Shown piece by piece: positions 12,801-26,191 of a stretch of DNA of 64,000 nt (position 1 is the first letter of the stretch; every line of letters begins with the position of its first letter). Source of the DNA: Takakia lepidozioides (taxonomy: Eukaryota > Streptophyta > Takakiopsida > Takakiales > Takakiaceae); NCBI GenBank assembly GCA_030704615.1, contig CM060733.1, forward strand, positions 17,670,001-17,734,000. The letters are read 5' to 3'. The position numbers were made by a program, and so were the translations under genes. The notes below the pieces were generated by a model. That model saw only the letters and a list, made by a program, of their open reading frames with translations. It made no database searches and was not told where the DNA came from.

Positions 12801-13683
12801 CATGTATGGGAACTCTAACTGATCAAGAACAAATGATAACCTTAATTCGGAACTCTAACTCACGAGGTTGGGTAGCATGCACGCAGGCTCACGCCTCATG
12901 GAGCGTGCTCATGAGAGCAGAAAAGGATGTACCAGAAATCTCAAAATATTTCCAAAAGATACTTAGGTGAAACTAAAATGTGCTCACTAACTTAGATGAA
13001 ATGTGAAACTTTTTCAAAACCGTCTGCTCTTGCACAAGCCACGCAACTAGGGCTTTGGGAAATTTCTGTCACGGCTAATTACTTAAACCATGCCCATGAT
13101 CAATTATTGTATTTTCTATCATGTGATGTTCGTAGCAGTCCTTAATATGTGAGAGTAATCACAATTCATTTTGTCACACCCATGAAACTATTGGATAATA
13201 ACCAACCGCAACGATCGCATACAATTTTGTTAGCGAAATAAATCATTGTGACAAGAAACTTGATGACTGATTTGTCAACAAGAATGTCATCCAGTTTTTT
13301 TCCCATATAATCTTGGAAAATCTAGATTTTTGATGCTATGGAAACGTTACATTATTCAAATAATTATTTGATATTTATTTGTTTTGAATGGTGTTGGTAT
13401 TTGTGATTTTGTTTTCCCTACTATGTTATTCTTTTGCAATATACCAAATTTATAAATATATGGAACTTCTAACTTGTAAATATATAGTAAGAGAGCCTAT
13501 TGGCGAGTAAGAACCCTATGTCTACCGTTCAGCCGTTTTTATGTGCTCACATGAAGCTTAAGCTGTGCGCACATGTCCGCTCACGTTCTATCAATCCCCT
13601 AACCCACACGACACCAATCCCAACTGAGCAATTGCAATGGATAGGAAAAGAGATGAGTGAATCATAATGTTTGTATCCGCAAG
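12801..13683. other. AT-rich non-coding stretch with GCTCAC-type motifs at both ends
   Basis: No gene is seen. GCTCAC-type words cluster at 12870-12920 and again at 13540-13590, so the stretch between them may be another short element of the kind at 9205-10175. Confidence 0.3.
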
Positions 13684-13691
13684 GTATGCAC

Positions 13692-14318
13692 CAGTGTTGG
13701 ACTACTGTTGGACTGGTATACCGATAGGAAACTGGTATCAATATTGGTATGAAGTACCAGTCTGGTATCACCTCATGCCACTACCTAGCATATACCCGTA
13801 TTGGCCTGGTATATGTTTCCTAAAACTGGGGACGTTACCCTACCAGTATGGCAGGTGGTTCAAATTGATACCAGTACCAGATCCAATTTGTGAGGAAAAC
13901 CTAGGTATCAATATCGACGGCGCAATATGCACTATACACGATATGGATGCAGCTTTCAATAAGCAAAATAGAAATCAGGTCTTGGGGGTGTGATATGTGA
14001 TTGTACCGTCGGGCCTTCAAATTCAATGAGAAGCATGCTTGTACACATTTATATGAGAAGTGGGCCTTTCAATATTACCATATCGTGACTTTGTTTGATA
14101 CCAGACCAGTATCGATAATACGCTGGTATCGGTTTCTAAATACTATTGCTATTGATACCCGTAAAACACCACACCAATCATGTAGTATTGATACCGCCAT
14201 GGTATCCAAATCTCAGATTTTTGCCAATACCAGTACCTCCCTGGTATCACAATTGGCCGGAGGTCTATATCCTAGTACCAGCCTGGTGTGTTGAAAATAT
14301 GATACCAGTCCAACACTG
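13692..14318. mobile_element. hAT-type MITE, copy 1 (627 bp, intact ends)
   Basis: The ends are terminal inverted repeats CAGTGTTGGACT and AGTCCAACACTG. They are flanked by a perfect 8-bp target duplication GTATGCAC (13684-13691 and 14319-14326). An 8-bp duplication with CAGTG ends is typical of the hAT superfamily. The interior is full of CTGGTAT and ATACCAG words in both senses, giving strong internal pairing. It is a close inverted relative of 38354-38982. No transposase is encoded, so it would depend on an autonomous element elsewhere. Confidence 0.85.
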
Positions 14319-14326
14319 GTATGCAC

Positions 14327-15190
14327 TTCATTCACTAGCCTTGTCTTCGCCTAACGCGTAGTTGGTGTGAAGCTACTACCTACTGCCTGTGAAGTTTGTG
14401 TACCTTGTCGGAATGTCTTTTCTTTTCTCATAGAGGGCTTGCCTGGAATTCAACTCGCACGACAACCAAGTTGGAGGTTGGGTAGCATGCGAGCACGAGC
14501 GCATATTCTGCATATACTCTACATGCCCAAAAACTAGTCCATAGCAAAACGATAATTTACGAAACTCAAAAACCTACCAAACTATTTTGAGCTCAGGTTC
14601 ATATGTGCACTAATCACAACACATAATGAACAAATAACCCCTATATATGATAAACATGTTATCTTATAGGTGTGGAATTTGCTTTTGCGCAAGCGACACC
14701 AACACCATGCCCTTTCCATAATAGGCTTGACACTTCATGTCACCTTTAAGATCATGACCCATGGATAATTTTGCAGGGCAAAACTCTAAACCCTGAAACT
14801 ACTTTTATATTTTCAGATAGAATTTTTGAGGACAAAAGTGAAAAATCCAAAATTATCTCCAGAATTATCAAGGCATCTAGGCCATAAAGAGCAAATATTC
14901 ACCTAAACCTAAACCTATACGAAATGTTTTTCGGGGACGTGGGATAGTTGTATTTAAGGATGCAAAGTTTTGAATCAAGCTACATTACCAAGGATTTCTC
15001 AAAGAGAAACACTTCCTTGCCTGGGTTTGTGTTTGCCGCTGCTATAGGTTTAGGGTTTCTGGCTATACTACTAAAGGTTTCACCTTGAGAAACCCTAGAG
15101 TGTTTTTTTTTCGCCTTGAAAACATGTAACTCTTATGACTCGGATTAAAAAAAGATAAAAACCTGGTGACTGTGGGTTGTACTCAGGGTG
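14327..15190. other. Non-coding stretch
   Basis: It contains one GCTCAC-family phrase (GAGGTTGGGTAGCATGCGAG near 14477, also seen near 12869). Otherwise I recognise nothing. Confidence 0.35.
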
Positions 15191-15194
15191 CCCA

Positions 15195-15430
15195 CGATAC
15201 CAAGTTGTAGTCCAGTGGTAATGGGCACATGCCACCTTGGAAGTGGTTGTGGGTTCAAATCACCAATCGTTGTCGCAAAGCTGTCGACCTTTCTGCCAGA
15301 AGGCAGTAGCTCTTTGGGGGTCAAAGAAACACCATAATTTATGCTTCCTTGAGGATGCGTCATACAAATGCCTTCCACATTAGGATGAGTGAATACAGAT
15401 TCTGTGGGATCGGCCCAAAGCATGCCCCCA
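15195..15430 (+). repeat. tRNA-derived SINE, family shared with 36.8 kb
   Basis: TAGTCCAGTGG fits the pol III box A consensus and GGGTTCAAATC fits box B, 44 bases apart. The body continues with CCAGAAGGCAGTAGC and ACACCATAA. The same order, with similar spacing, occurs at 36750-36935. Two diverged copies with both boxes support a real SINE family. Confidence 0.6.
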
Positions 15431-18280
15431 CTCTATCTTTGACTTCTATTCTGTCCAATAAAAGCAGGGCTGCTTGATTTCGATCCATGCACCTCGCACT
15501 TGAGTTCGTTATTACAGAGATAAATGATCGAGGATGAAATGAAAATTCTCATCCATCTGGCGAAACATCCCTGGCGATACAGGCAAAAGCTGGGGGGTAG
15601 GAATATCTGCAGGCTCGCGGCGCACGACTCTGGATATTTGCGAGCCCAAGCGGCCCCCTGTCCTTGTACATTCATTCATCCTTTGACATTTGTGTGCAGC
15701 ACGCAGCCCAACAACAAACTAAATATAGGAAAATACACCTCCGTCCACCTGAATTATCCACCAAATATGACCATCATTATCTATTTCTCTCTTCACCAAC
15801 CCTGCCTGACTTGTTGTATAGAAATAACTGTCACCATAAACTAAAATAAATCCTTCTGTCTCCCCTAACTAGAATATAAAAAAAGCTCATCAATATTAGT
15901 ATTTTAGTGTTTAATATCTTTGGAAGACAAGCACAAGACGCGCCACTTCTTTATAATATATGTATGCGACCTTATTGAGCCCCAAAAGGGAGGAATACCC
16001 GCAAAAGAAGAGGCTCTTATTTACGCAGGCTTCGGCTTTCTATCCGACCCCCTGTATATGCTTGTATCAAGTTGTATCCAAAAGAATGGGGCTCCCGACC
16101 AACTCGGAAACACATGAAAGGACCCTATTATCGCCGCCGTTTGCTTTGAGTCAACTGGCACATTGTTCGTTTCCAGAATATGCCTACATATCCCCCTACT
16201 TTGCGCATGCCTTGGAAATTGGCCTCACACCGGCCATTAGGGTGAGTTAGTTGGAGGGGCCCGGGTGGAGGGCAAGTCGATAGGGTCGAGCTGCCTCCAA
16301 ACCCACCATTCACGACCGCTCCAAAGAACAACGGATTGCGCTCTGATTGGCGGTGGACCATAAAAGAAAAGTCCCTTGCCCATTACGCAATGGCAGCAGA
16401 GTCATGACTACTTAGAAAGAGTGGGGAGCGCGGCAAGGCAAATGATTCTGTTTTTTAAATCCTCTTCAATTTCTAAAGCGAAATCCATTCAAAATGGAAA
16501 GAGAGATTGAGCCGTCGCATCCCTTTAAGCTCCTTACATTTAGGATCACAAATAAAAGACAAAACCTAGCAAATTATGTGAAAGAAGATTCAACCTTGGT
16601 GTCGAAAGAAAAAAAGAGAAGAGTATGTCGGATGTGCTCTTGTACACTAGCACCCTCTATTCTCCTTCCCACTATTGTCTCACTCGGTGGCCGCAATTCC
16701 AAATCGCCAAATCCGTCTTCAATCTCTCCGCCCGCCAACCATATCTGACTTAATAATGCGTGTGCAGTGCAATCCATCCTGTCGTATATCAAGCTTAGAG
16801 AAAAAAGAAACATGTTCAATTTAGCTTGTTATATATTTTCTAGTTTCTCTCATTGACATGAGCAATTTATGGAGTTACCTACATTTATCGTGTAACTGAA
16901 ACTGAAGCAGAAGCATGAGGTAGGTGGGGGCCGTTTGCCTGCCAGGCTGGCACGCAGGCCGTCGGCAGTGTGTACGGATGCCGGGCGGGAGGTGTATCGA
17001 ACGGGATATTTGTGTTGCCGCCGGTATACGACTGTGTCCACGCGGCTCCTCCGCAGTCGCCTTGTGCGCTTTCCCACACAATCCCCACCTCCTGCTTCCA
17101 ACCGCCAACTTGTGCTTCTTTCGCATCTTTTTTACTTTATATTCTAATGTTTATTTATTCCATATCTGATCGGATGACCAATTTGCTGCTACTTCTCCTA
17201 CTACTTACTAGCTCACTGTTACCGTGGTGATTTTTGTGGGGGTGATTTTACTAGGGCGAATCTTTGGGATTTTGTTTGTTTTTTTGGGATATTTACATCG
17301 ACAAAATGTGATAGGGCGGCAAAACTAGCCCATTCAACAAGAGCATTAAAAAAAATGATCGCAGGTGGTGGGGATGAATCCCGCATCGTTGGGTCCATCC
17401 ATTATACTTAGGCTAATTAGTAGGGACTGTATGACTTTACCATTATTTTATTTTATTGTTTTATAAGACAAACAGTCGGTAGGTAGCGACAACTTTGATT
17501 TATTTTAAGACATAAGAAAGCCATGGGAGCACTACAATTGTACGATGCAAAGCACAGCGTTTTTGGAAAGCAACAGTGAGCCACTGTCCATATAGTGGTT
17601 GCCAACCCCGCCCCTAATTTGGGACGTTGCATAGAACAATGGGATAAATATCACCCTCCCTACAACATCTCGACCTTCCGCCCGTGGGGACGGAACATGG
17701 AACCATGTATTATTGTGTTTTAATTTTACATTCAAATCAAAATTGGTTATCGCACTTTGACCAGCCGACCTATCCTAGTGCAACCCCTGAGTCCATCCAT
17801 CCATCCAGGTAACAGAGACAGCTAACAATTGACCCCCCGGCGTAAACCTAGGGATATGTTTATGGGTTTGTTGTGCTGCGCAAGGGTTGTCTTTTCTGTT
17901 GGATTTGACATTTCCCGACAATTACAGCTCAGTGTTTTTATTTCTGGCGAAATTTCGCACTTTTTCGACCTCAAAAAAAGAATATTCTGTCATAAATTCC
18001 CTAATTTTATCATGGATGAAATCGCCAAAATTCTCCAGAAAAATATAAATCTGGTATGCATTCGCCTAATATGGATGATATAAATGGATGAAAGTACATA
18101 TGCGGATGATTATGTCCAAATTACAGTGGATGAACAGAAAATATGGCTATTTCCTGCAAAACTCAGTAACCACTCCTGTTATTTCCCAAATGTGAAAAAA
18201 AAACACTTAATTACAGTAATTCCGCTGCCTTGTTCCCAAATAATAATAGTAATAAATTAATTTGTCCTGCAAAATAATAA
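15431..18280. other. Intergenic, no gene recognised
   Basis: Base composition is mixed. Overlapping short open frames on both strands at 16.5-17.2 kb lack family motifs or splice-consistent partners. I cannot exclude a small or non-coding gene near 15.5-17.2 kb, which is less AT-rich than its surroundings. Confidence 0.3.
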
Positions 18281-20591
18281 GCTAAATTGAGATATACTAT
18301 ACCTAACGAGAGGTTGGGAGCAACAAAATCCTCGTGGCGAGGCCGACGCCGGGTGCCGATGGCGGGGTCCAGGGAAGGGAATAGGGGGGAGGGGTGGGGG
18401 GGGCCCGGGCTGGGCCGAAGCTCAATATGTCCGCGGTCACATGCACCCTATTTTCACTTTCTCGCACTTTCCTCGACTCTGGACTCGCTTTAGCCCTGAG
18501 CACCGCGTCGTGCTGTGGAGTATTTCCTGAATCGTGACCGTGAGATCCGGCCATTGCGCGTGATGAGAGTGGGAGCCTTGATAAGTGCAATACATGTGCA
18601 GGCGCAGAGGTTTGAGGAGCACGCATATCATTTCTGACATTGTGAGATTAAAGAGTACCTAGGTAGAGAGCCTTGCAGTCATCGGTTTGCTCTTCTAGAG
18701 CTTGTACTGTTGCGAAGAGCGGCTCCTCGCATGGTATTGGATCTCATGTGAAGTGTGCAGAGAAAAGAGCTTTGTGTGTGACGGAACTGAAAGGATAGGA
18801 GCAGGAAGAAGGAGGGGTGGTTCACAGAAGGCAGCAACCCCCGGGATGTTTGTGTCGGGAAGGAGCTCATTTTCGGGAGGAATAAATAGATAGTGACTGC
18901 ACGGTGGAGACTGGAGACCACATTCCTCCTGACTTGACATGTCAAGAAGCAGAGCGGAACAGAGAGAGAAGCAACGCAGATCAAAAGACAGGCCTCGTGC
19001 TGCTTTCAGAGACGCCGGAGTCATCATTTTACTCTGATTAGTGAGAAAGAAGTCAGTTGGAAGTTTTGAGGCTGCGGTGACAAGTAAGATTTCCTCCTTC
19101 ATTTGCTCCCTAGATGTTGAGTATTACGTGCAAATGAATGAGTACATATCTTGGAAAGTGTTGAAAGGGCGGGGTAGCTGATTTGGCATGAGCGAGAGAG
19201 GCAGAGATCGCAGGACGGGCAAGCAAGTGGTACTTCATGTAGCCAGAGCTTGAGCTTCACACCGGCTTTTGAGGCCGGGCCTGCCAAGTCGAACATGAGT
19301 TACCTTAGCACATGCAGAGCGGACACACCTATGGTATTGAGGAATGAACTCTTGAGATGTCATTTGTAGCTATACACTTGACTCTCATCATACAAGGGGT
19401 TCCCTTATCAATAGGTTGGGGAAGGGGTGAATTTGCAGATCACAATGAGGAATGGTGTCCCTTGCTGACTGTCGAGTCAAACAGATGTATCTTAGCATAT
19501 GCAGAGCGGAGATACCTATGGCATTGAGGAATGAACTATTGAAATGTCGTTTGTAGCTGCACACTTGACTCTCATTATACAAGGGGGTTCCGTTATCAGT
19601 AGGTTGGGGAAGGGGTCAATTTGCAGATCACAGTGAGCATTGGTATCCCTTGCTGACTGTCAAATCTCTGTAAGCCACTCATTTTAAAGGTGTAACTGCT
19701 CTAGGGCTTGGAGCATCCATACACAAGATGTGCGTTGAGGGTCTGTGCGTCATTTTCGGGTTTAATGGATCTGATTAAGCAGGATGATCACAAACTGGTG
19801 AACCTCTCTAATGGGGAACGCAAAGGTGCTTATATAGAGCTTGAAATGAGGTAATGTTTGGAGAGGTCACTTTGTGGTCAAGGTCAAGATGGGAGGAGAC
19901 CTTATTCCGGTGGACCTTTCTGGTGGTGTACTTTGGGTTGTCTCTAGGGACAGTTCGTGGAAGGAGAATGTAACAGTTCCTAAGAAGTGATAGCACAAGT
20001 CTCTAACTAGGCACAGGAGAGTGAAGTTCAGGGTGTCAGGGTCCATTGGAATTGCTAAGGGGTTAAAAGGAGGATGGCGAATGCAAAGAAGCTCAATGCA
20101 GTGTTTCAGTGCTTCATTATCCACTGCCACACTTCTTTCTACCTGTCAAAGAGAATTAGAGAGTGATTTTGGTAGAGTGGGCACAGAATCTTTTCTTGCA
20201 TGGCTGAAATTGTTCCTGACACTGAAATTTACTGCTGACTGCAGGAAGCTGACATTCATGAGGACAGAGGACGGGTGTCGACCATCACATGGAGTTGGAG
20301 TTGGCCTGTAGGAGTGTATGCAGCGTTGATAAAAGGCGACGAAGCTCTATTTGAGAGTGCCATACAACCTCTAAAGGCATTTTTGGCTCAGTTTAGAGGT
20401 AGCACTGGAGGAGGGAGATTGTGGGTCAGGGTAGTACGGCGGATTACCTTGGTGAGCACATAGCAGTTTAGGTGTTCGTGTCTTTGTGGGCAGCAACCTC
20501 TGGGTGCTCTGAAGCAAGTCTACTGTTGACGAAGGAGAGGGAGGTAGGAAGCTGTTGTCGAGTGGTTGGAGGATCGACCAGTGTATCAAAG
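18281..20591. other. 5' flank of the NT-C2 gene
   Basis: A GC-rich block lies at 18320-18640, and 19300-19670 is a tandem duplication. I found no upstream coding exon that joins the first NT-C2 exon, so promoter and 5' UTR are expected here. Exact sites cannot be fixed by eye. Confidence 0.35.
19300..19672. repeat. Tandem duplication, unit about 187 bp
   Basis: Two adjacent copies share TGCAGAGCGGA, ATTGAGGAATGAACT, TACAAGGGG, GGTTGGGGAAGGGGT and CCCTTGCTGACTGTC in the same order, offset by 187-188 bases. They differ by scattered substitutions. The duplication lies about 1 kb upstream of the NT-C2 start codon. Confidence 0.8.
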
Positions 20592-23500
20592 ATGGTGATG
20601 AAATTGATGAAATGGCCTCTGCGACCTTTCTTTCCAAAGAAATATCAAGTCAAACTTACTTTACACAAGCTTGAGGGATTATCTGTTGCTGAAGGCAGTG
20701 GGCTTGAGGAGACTAAGCTCCATGTGGATGTGAAGTGGAAGGGACCAAAAGGTGCCCTTGGATCACGTTTTAGAAGCATGAGAAGGGGAAGGACCAGCGC
20801 GTTGCCTGTGGGATGTAGTGGGTGTGTCACTTGGGAGCAGGATTTTGAGCATGCTTGTGTTCTTACCACTGGCAAGGGTGGCACCTTCCAACCTTGGCAT
20901 GTCTACCTTGTCCTTTGCAAGGTAGTTATCTCTTTGGCACCCTCATTTTGTGGAAATTTTCATGTAGTATTGTATTTTGTCATGAAATTGTTCTCTGGAT
21001 ACGTCTAGGGAAAATGTCAGCTTGTTTGCTCTGTTATTTTTTGTTGTTTCTTTCTTTCATTCTCCAGTACTTAAAAGCCATTTCCTCCATTGCTGACTGC
21101 CTTCGGAAATTTGTCACTGACGTGAATGGTTTATTGATATTTGCTCTCACTGATACTTTATGTGCTTGCCAACCCAATGATGCGTTTCTGTTTTTGTCTC
21201 ATGTGTGAATTGCAATGTACTCTGAAATCATGCAGTGATGGTCGCTGTTGATACTGGACAGTGTTCCATGGACTGCATGTTAGAAACTTGTTGTGCTGCC
21301 ATCAAGTAAGGTCATGCCACCAGTAAGAATTGCTGGCAGACTTGCATGGGGTGTTTGCAGTCTCAATATGTGGACTTGTGGAGATTCTTGGATGGATGTG
21401 AATTCTCCGAAACACCCTTCTCCCTTAGTGTCCGGATTTCTTTTCTGGGAAAGAATGTTGAGTTCCTGTGTGTATATGAATGCAGGTTTTGCGAGATGAT
21501 GCCAAGGGCAATCTATCAGTGGCTGGCACAGTAATTGTGGATGTTGCTGCCCTGGCATCTGTGGCAAGCAGCGACAACCAGTCCTTGACCTACCCTATCA
21601 CTTGCAATCTTGGGGGTTCTGAAGTTATGGCAAGTCTCAGGGTAAGTTTTCTCGTCCCAAACGTATGTACTAGATAGTATCTACCTGATTCATACAGATT
21701 TTTTGCCCTGCCAATTTGTGCACGTACCTATGACCTCTAGTTGTTTGATCTGGATGCATTGATCCCATCTGGCAAGATTTTTCAAAGCTTATGATGTTGT
21801 TAGAGATAAACATTTTTGTCCTTGCAGGTTACCTTGGGTTTTGTGGAGCTTCGGACAATGCATGAGGCAGGGCTGGAAAGTGTGCACAGACTCATGGCAC
21901 CAGCAATGGCGTGCATTGGGGATCCCTTTACATGGGAGGGTGAGGATCAGGCACAGAAGGTTGTGACAAGGAAGAAAGACAAGGACTCTAAAGAGTTATC
22001 TAAGGAACAAGTGCTGGGTGCGAAAGGGAAGAAAAACCCACCTGTTGAGGAAGGGGAAGTCGCGGATGATGGAAAATTCTCCCCCCGGAGTGTGGACAGC
22101 TTGCAGGATGCCTTGGATCTGTTTGACTCTGACTCGGTGGATGAATATGATGTTGAAGACTATGGAGATGAAGGGGAAGAGGCCGGTCTTGAGAAATCCT
22201 TCAGCTATGGAACACTCGCAGGAGCAAATCTTTTTGTGGAAGGAGCTCTCCCATATCACAGAGATGATGATGGTTTTTATAATGAGAGTGAGAACGGTCT
22301 TTCAGTAATCAGTAGAGCAAGCTCTTTGACACTCCCAAAAGTGGCCACAGCGCCAGAGGAGGTCTCAACATCAGAATCAGGAGAGTTGGTGTCGCAGGGC
22401 TCCTTGAAGAGTATGCTATCTTGGAGAAAGAGGAAACTCAGCTTTCGGTCTCCCCGAGCTCGTGGGGAACCATTGTTGAACAAAGCGTATGGAGAAGAGG
22501 GGGGTGATGAGATTGACTGGGACCGCCGTCAGTGCGGTTCACCTTCAGATCTACCTGAACTTACGGTGAGTTGTATTCTCCTTCTCTGGGCTTCCCCTTC
22601 CACCTACCCTTTCAGTCAGAGAGAGAAGGGCGTTCAAGGTGGTCTGAATATCTAGCGGTTTATCTGCTCAAAGCTCAAGGCTGTGTCAATTGTTCTTGCA
22701 CACTTATCCTTGGCTGGTGCTAGTACCCACCCGACACCAGAGCCGGGGGTGCAATGCTCCCATGCAAGAAAAGAAGAGACTGCATTCATCGCTATTTTAT
22801 GGTCTCTCAATCTTTCCCTCGAATAACATGGGATGAGTATAATTCTATAATTCTATGATTGTGCTGACTAGTTCAAATTCCCCTCCCATCAATTTTTAAG
22901 TGCAATGTGTTTCACTTCGCAGTGTTACTTTCCAGAGAGTTGACTGTAAATCATGTTAGATTGTCAGAATTTTTAGTCTCAAAGATTTCAGCTCCCATAC
23001 TAACATGTTCCTCATATGTTCTTCATATAGTAGATGAAACATGTGCAGTATAAGTATGGTTTACAACTGATTCAAATGCGATTCTTATTGTGTCATGTTA
23101 ATTGCTTGTTGTCCTGTAGCGGCGAAGAAGCGAGGGCACAGACACTTCATTAACAAATGCAACTCTAGCTTTAGATTTTGGCGAAGAACTCTTTACAGTT
23201 GGAACATGGGAGCAGAAAGACTTTGTGAGCCGAGATGGACAGACAAAGCTGCAGGCTAAGGTGTTCTTTGCGTCTTTCGACCAGCGCAGCGAAAGTGCGG
23301 CTGGTGAGAGTGCATGTACTGCGCTGGTTGCAGTGATTGCTGACTGGCTCCACCATCACCCTGCCCTGACACCTAGCAAGGCAGAGTTTGACATGCTGAT
23401 CCGGGAGGGCTCTGCTGAATGGAGGAATTTGTGCATGGTTGACACTTACAAAGACCGTTTTCCAGATCGGCACTTTGATCTGGACACTATCCTGCAGGCA

Positions 23501-24166
23501 GCGGTCCGCCCACTGCGTGTGGTGCCCGAGAAGTCATTTATTGGGTTTTTCCAGCCCGAGGGTCTTAGTGATTCTTGTGATTTCTTGCAAGGTGCAATGT
23601 CATTCGACAGTATTTGGGAAGAGTTGGAGCAAGCTGGTCCTGCCGTCTACATTGTGAGCTGGAATGATCACTTCTTCGTCCTGAAAGTTGAAGAGGAAGG
23701 TTGTTACATTATTGATACATTGGGAGAGAGGCTTTATGAATGTTGTAATCAGGCGTACATTCTACAGTTTGATAGAGAAACATCTCTGTGTCGATTGCCA
23801 CCCACCAAGGAAAATGATACATCGGACTTGCCCCAGTCTGAGAGTGTGGCAGTTACTTCTTCAGAGGCCTCTGGTAAGGGGGACCTGCAGGCTGAGGGTG
23901 AACAGATTTCCCCAGTAACTGCACTTGTCACCTCTGATGAAAAACCCAATGGCTTGGACCTTGCTGCTGCTGATGTGGTGCATGTTGGAAGAGGTGCCTG
24001 CCGTCAATTTGTGAAGGAGTTTTTTGCTGCGCTTCCTCTGCGCGAGCTGCAGATTGACATCAAGAAGGGGCTGCTTGGCAAGGTCCCACTGCACCAGCGG
24101 CTGCAGATTGAGTTCCACTTTACTGAGGCAATCGCAAATTCCTGCAGAGATTTGATAGCTGTATGA
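20592..24166 (+). CDS. NT-C2 (EEIG1/EHBP1 N-terminal) domain protein, 4 exons, about 756 aa
   Basis: Exons are 20592-20921, 21486-21641, 21828-22565 and 23120-24166. All have GT-AG borders and phase 0 junctions. Residues 1-160 form the NT-C2 domain: MVMKLMKWPL, KKYQVKLTLHKLEGL, VDVKWKGPKG, VTWEQDFEHACVL, FQPWHVYLVL, then GTVIVDVAALA and VTLGFVELRT in exons 2 and 3. Exon 3 then gives a low-complexity acidic linker (about residues 200-350, DSDSVDEYDVEDYGDEGEE). Exon 4 holds the conserved C-terminal region (ADWLHHHP, SAEWRNLC, RFPDRHFDLDTIL, YIVSWNDHFFVLKVE, CYIIDTLGERLYECC). Length and order match the roughly 780-residue Arabidopsis At5g04860 type. Plant relatives are poorly characterised; the NT-C2 domain is thought to bind membranes. 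The start was chosen because the domain begins at once there. An in-frame Met at 20472 lacks domain similarity. Confidence 0.88.
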
Positions 24167-26191
24167 TTGTCTCTCCTATACTGGAGCTGATGCAGATGGA
24201 CCCAGGCCTTGGGTCTGCATGCTGAGCATGGTTCACTTTCTTTTTCCTGGAAGTGAAGTTGTCTGTGTGTGCGTGGCCGGTGGAAAGATGGAGGGAAGGA
24301 AGTAGAAAGTTAGTTGGAGCATTGATCCAAGTGCAATTATTGTAGAACTAAACATGCGTGTCCAGAGGTTGTAGACCCTTGACAGTAGATTCCTTTAGGG
24401 GGTACTGAAGATGTTTAGTGGGACTGTGCATTTACCACGGTCTGGTCTTTTTGTTCACTTTGTACCACCCCCTCCCCCTCCGCCGTCTTTCTCCTTGCCC
24501 ATTGCTTGGTTGACTTAGTGGACGACCACAGAGGTTAGTGCATCATCTGGAAGGCAGAGATAGTGCAAAAGGAAACCTAGTTCATGTCTTCTCTTCCAAA
24601 AGTGAAGATGAATCCTGGAAAGGAGGTGGATTTGTATTGAGGTGGACGCCATCTTCCCATGACTGACTACTGACATGACATGTCATACTTAGTTACCTTG
24701 TATTTATTGTATGGGTGCCATGAAATCTGAACAAAGTAGTGTTTTGGATGGTTTTCCAGTGCCCAAACAATCCAGAGTTTTGAGCATAGTGATTTGCATC
24801 AGACCTCCGATTGAATGTACAATAGCTGGTATCCGACTTCTGAGCTTTGAGGTGGTGGTTTTGGCATTAGATATTACTGGGTTGGAACTCTGTAACGCCG
24901 GCATTCTCACTATGTAGAAGTTAAACATTAAATATGTTTTCACTGTATCAGAGTGTTTGTATGGCATATATCTTTGTATTTTTCCTAGTAGTTATGTCAA
25001 TTGGGCACATGCAAAGACTGGACATGTTTGTGAGTAGTGGGAACATTCTGGGCCCCTTTGCTTTGGAACATAGCTTGTGAACCTCTAGTTTTAGTGTGCA
25101 GAAAGACCAAAAGATTTAAGGCGGGAGTAGGGCTTCTGCCATAGAGACCTGGAAGTCTACGAACAAGATATTAGACTCCCCTATGAGATATGGTTGCAAA
25201 GCCTGCAACCAACAGAATCTCAGAGTGTAGTCAGATTTGCATTTAATGGCTGTTCATTCCGATGTAAAGCACTTGAAAATGGCCTTTGTAAAAATTTCCT
25301 TTGTAAGAACTGGTGCTTCACCACTCTTGGTTGCAAGATCCCACATTTTCCCCGGAGCATTTGGTGGAATTCCACATGTTACCCCGGGGTGTTTTGCGGT
25401 GGAATTGTTATTTCTTACCTAATGCATAAAATTATTAAGAGATTCATGAGTCACTACTTGAATGTGGATAACATGCAGTTGAACCACTTCAATGGGTAGC
25501 CATGCTCATGTGAGCAGAACGCCATATTCTACATAAACTCTGAATATCCAGAAAATATGCTTATAGTGAAACAAAACTGTGTATTAATAAAATTAATCAG
25601 GGCTGCAATCCCCCTGTTCTGTAATTTATTTTAAAAAAAAAAAAAAACTGTGCTCACAAGCCAAAGTTGAAAAAAAGAATCCTTTAACAATTGGAAATTA
25701 TCGAGCAGCAAAAACTGCAATGTAGCTCTCCGTGTTTTCCGGTGAGGGTGTGCGAGGTGAGGGACTTACTCTTTTTTTCGGATCCTTCTCGCTGTGACCT
25801 TGTGTTCTTGGCTTCTCAGTTGTACTCCCTTTGTTGCCTTTGTGTTGAGCAGTAGGCTCTGTAAATTCACTGGACGTTAAAGAAACTTTATTTATCTTTA
25901 GTTATTTCCTCGTCCGATTCCATGGCAAAGTTGTCCCCTTCAAGTGTGCTACATTTACCACCTTGCCCAAATGCGCGTCGTTTCCCTCCTTGTTTAGTAT
26001 GTTTACGTCTCCGCCGAAGCTCCAAGTTGCCTGATTTTACAGCTCGCTTCTTTTCATGCTTTCTTTATTCTCTAGTTTAGTTTGGAGTGTGCGACTGGTT
26101 TCTCATTCATTCTCTCTTTTTTGCCTTTGTTGAGATGCTATTGTCTCTTCTCGAGCTAGAGGCTGCTTTCTCATTCTTGCCTTCTTTGCAG
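24167..26191. other. 3' UTR and intergenic flank of the NT-C2 gene
   Basis: The 3' UTR probably occupies the first several hundred bases (T-rich, with a polyadenylation-like AACATTAAATATG near 24925). GCTCAC-type words occur near 25500 and an A-run near 25632. No gene is seen up to the exon-like stretch at 26.2 kb. Confidence 0.4.

Noticed and set aside
18695-19102. 135-codon minus-strand frame upstream of the NT-C2 gene
   Set aside because: No motif, low-complexity composition, overlaps competing frames, and lies in the likely promoter or 5' UTR.
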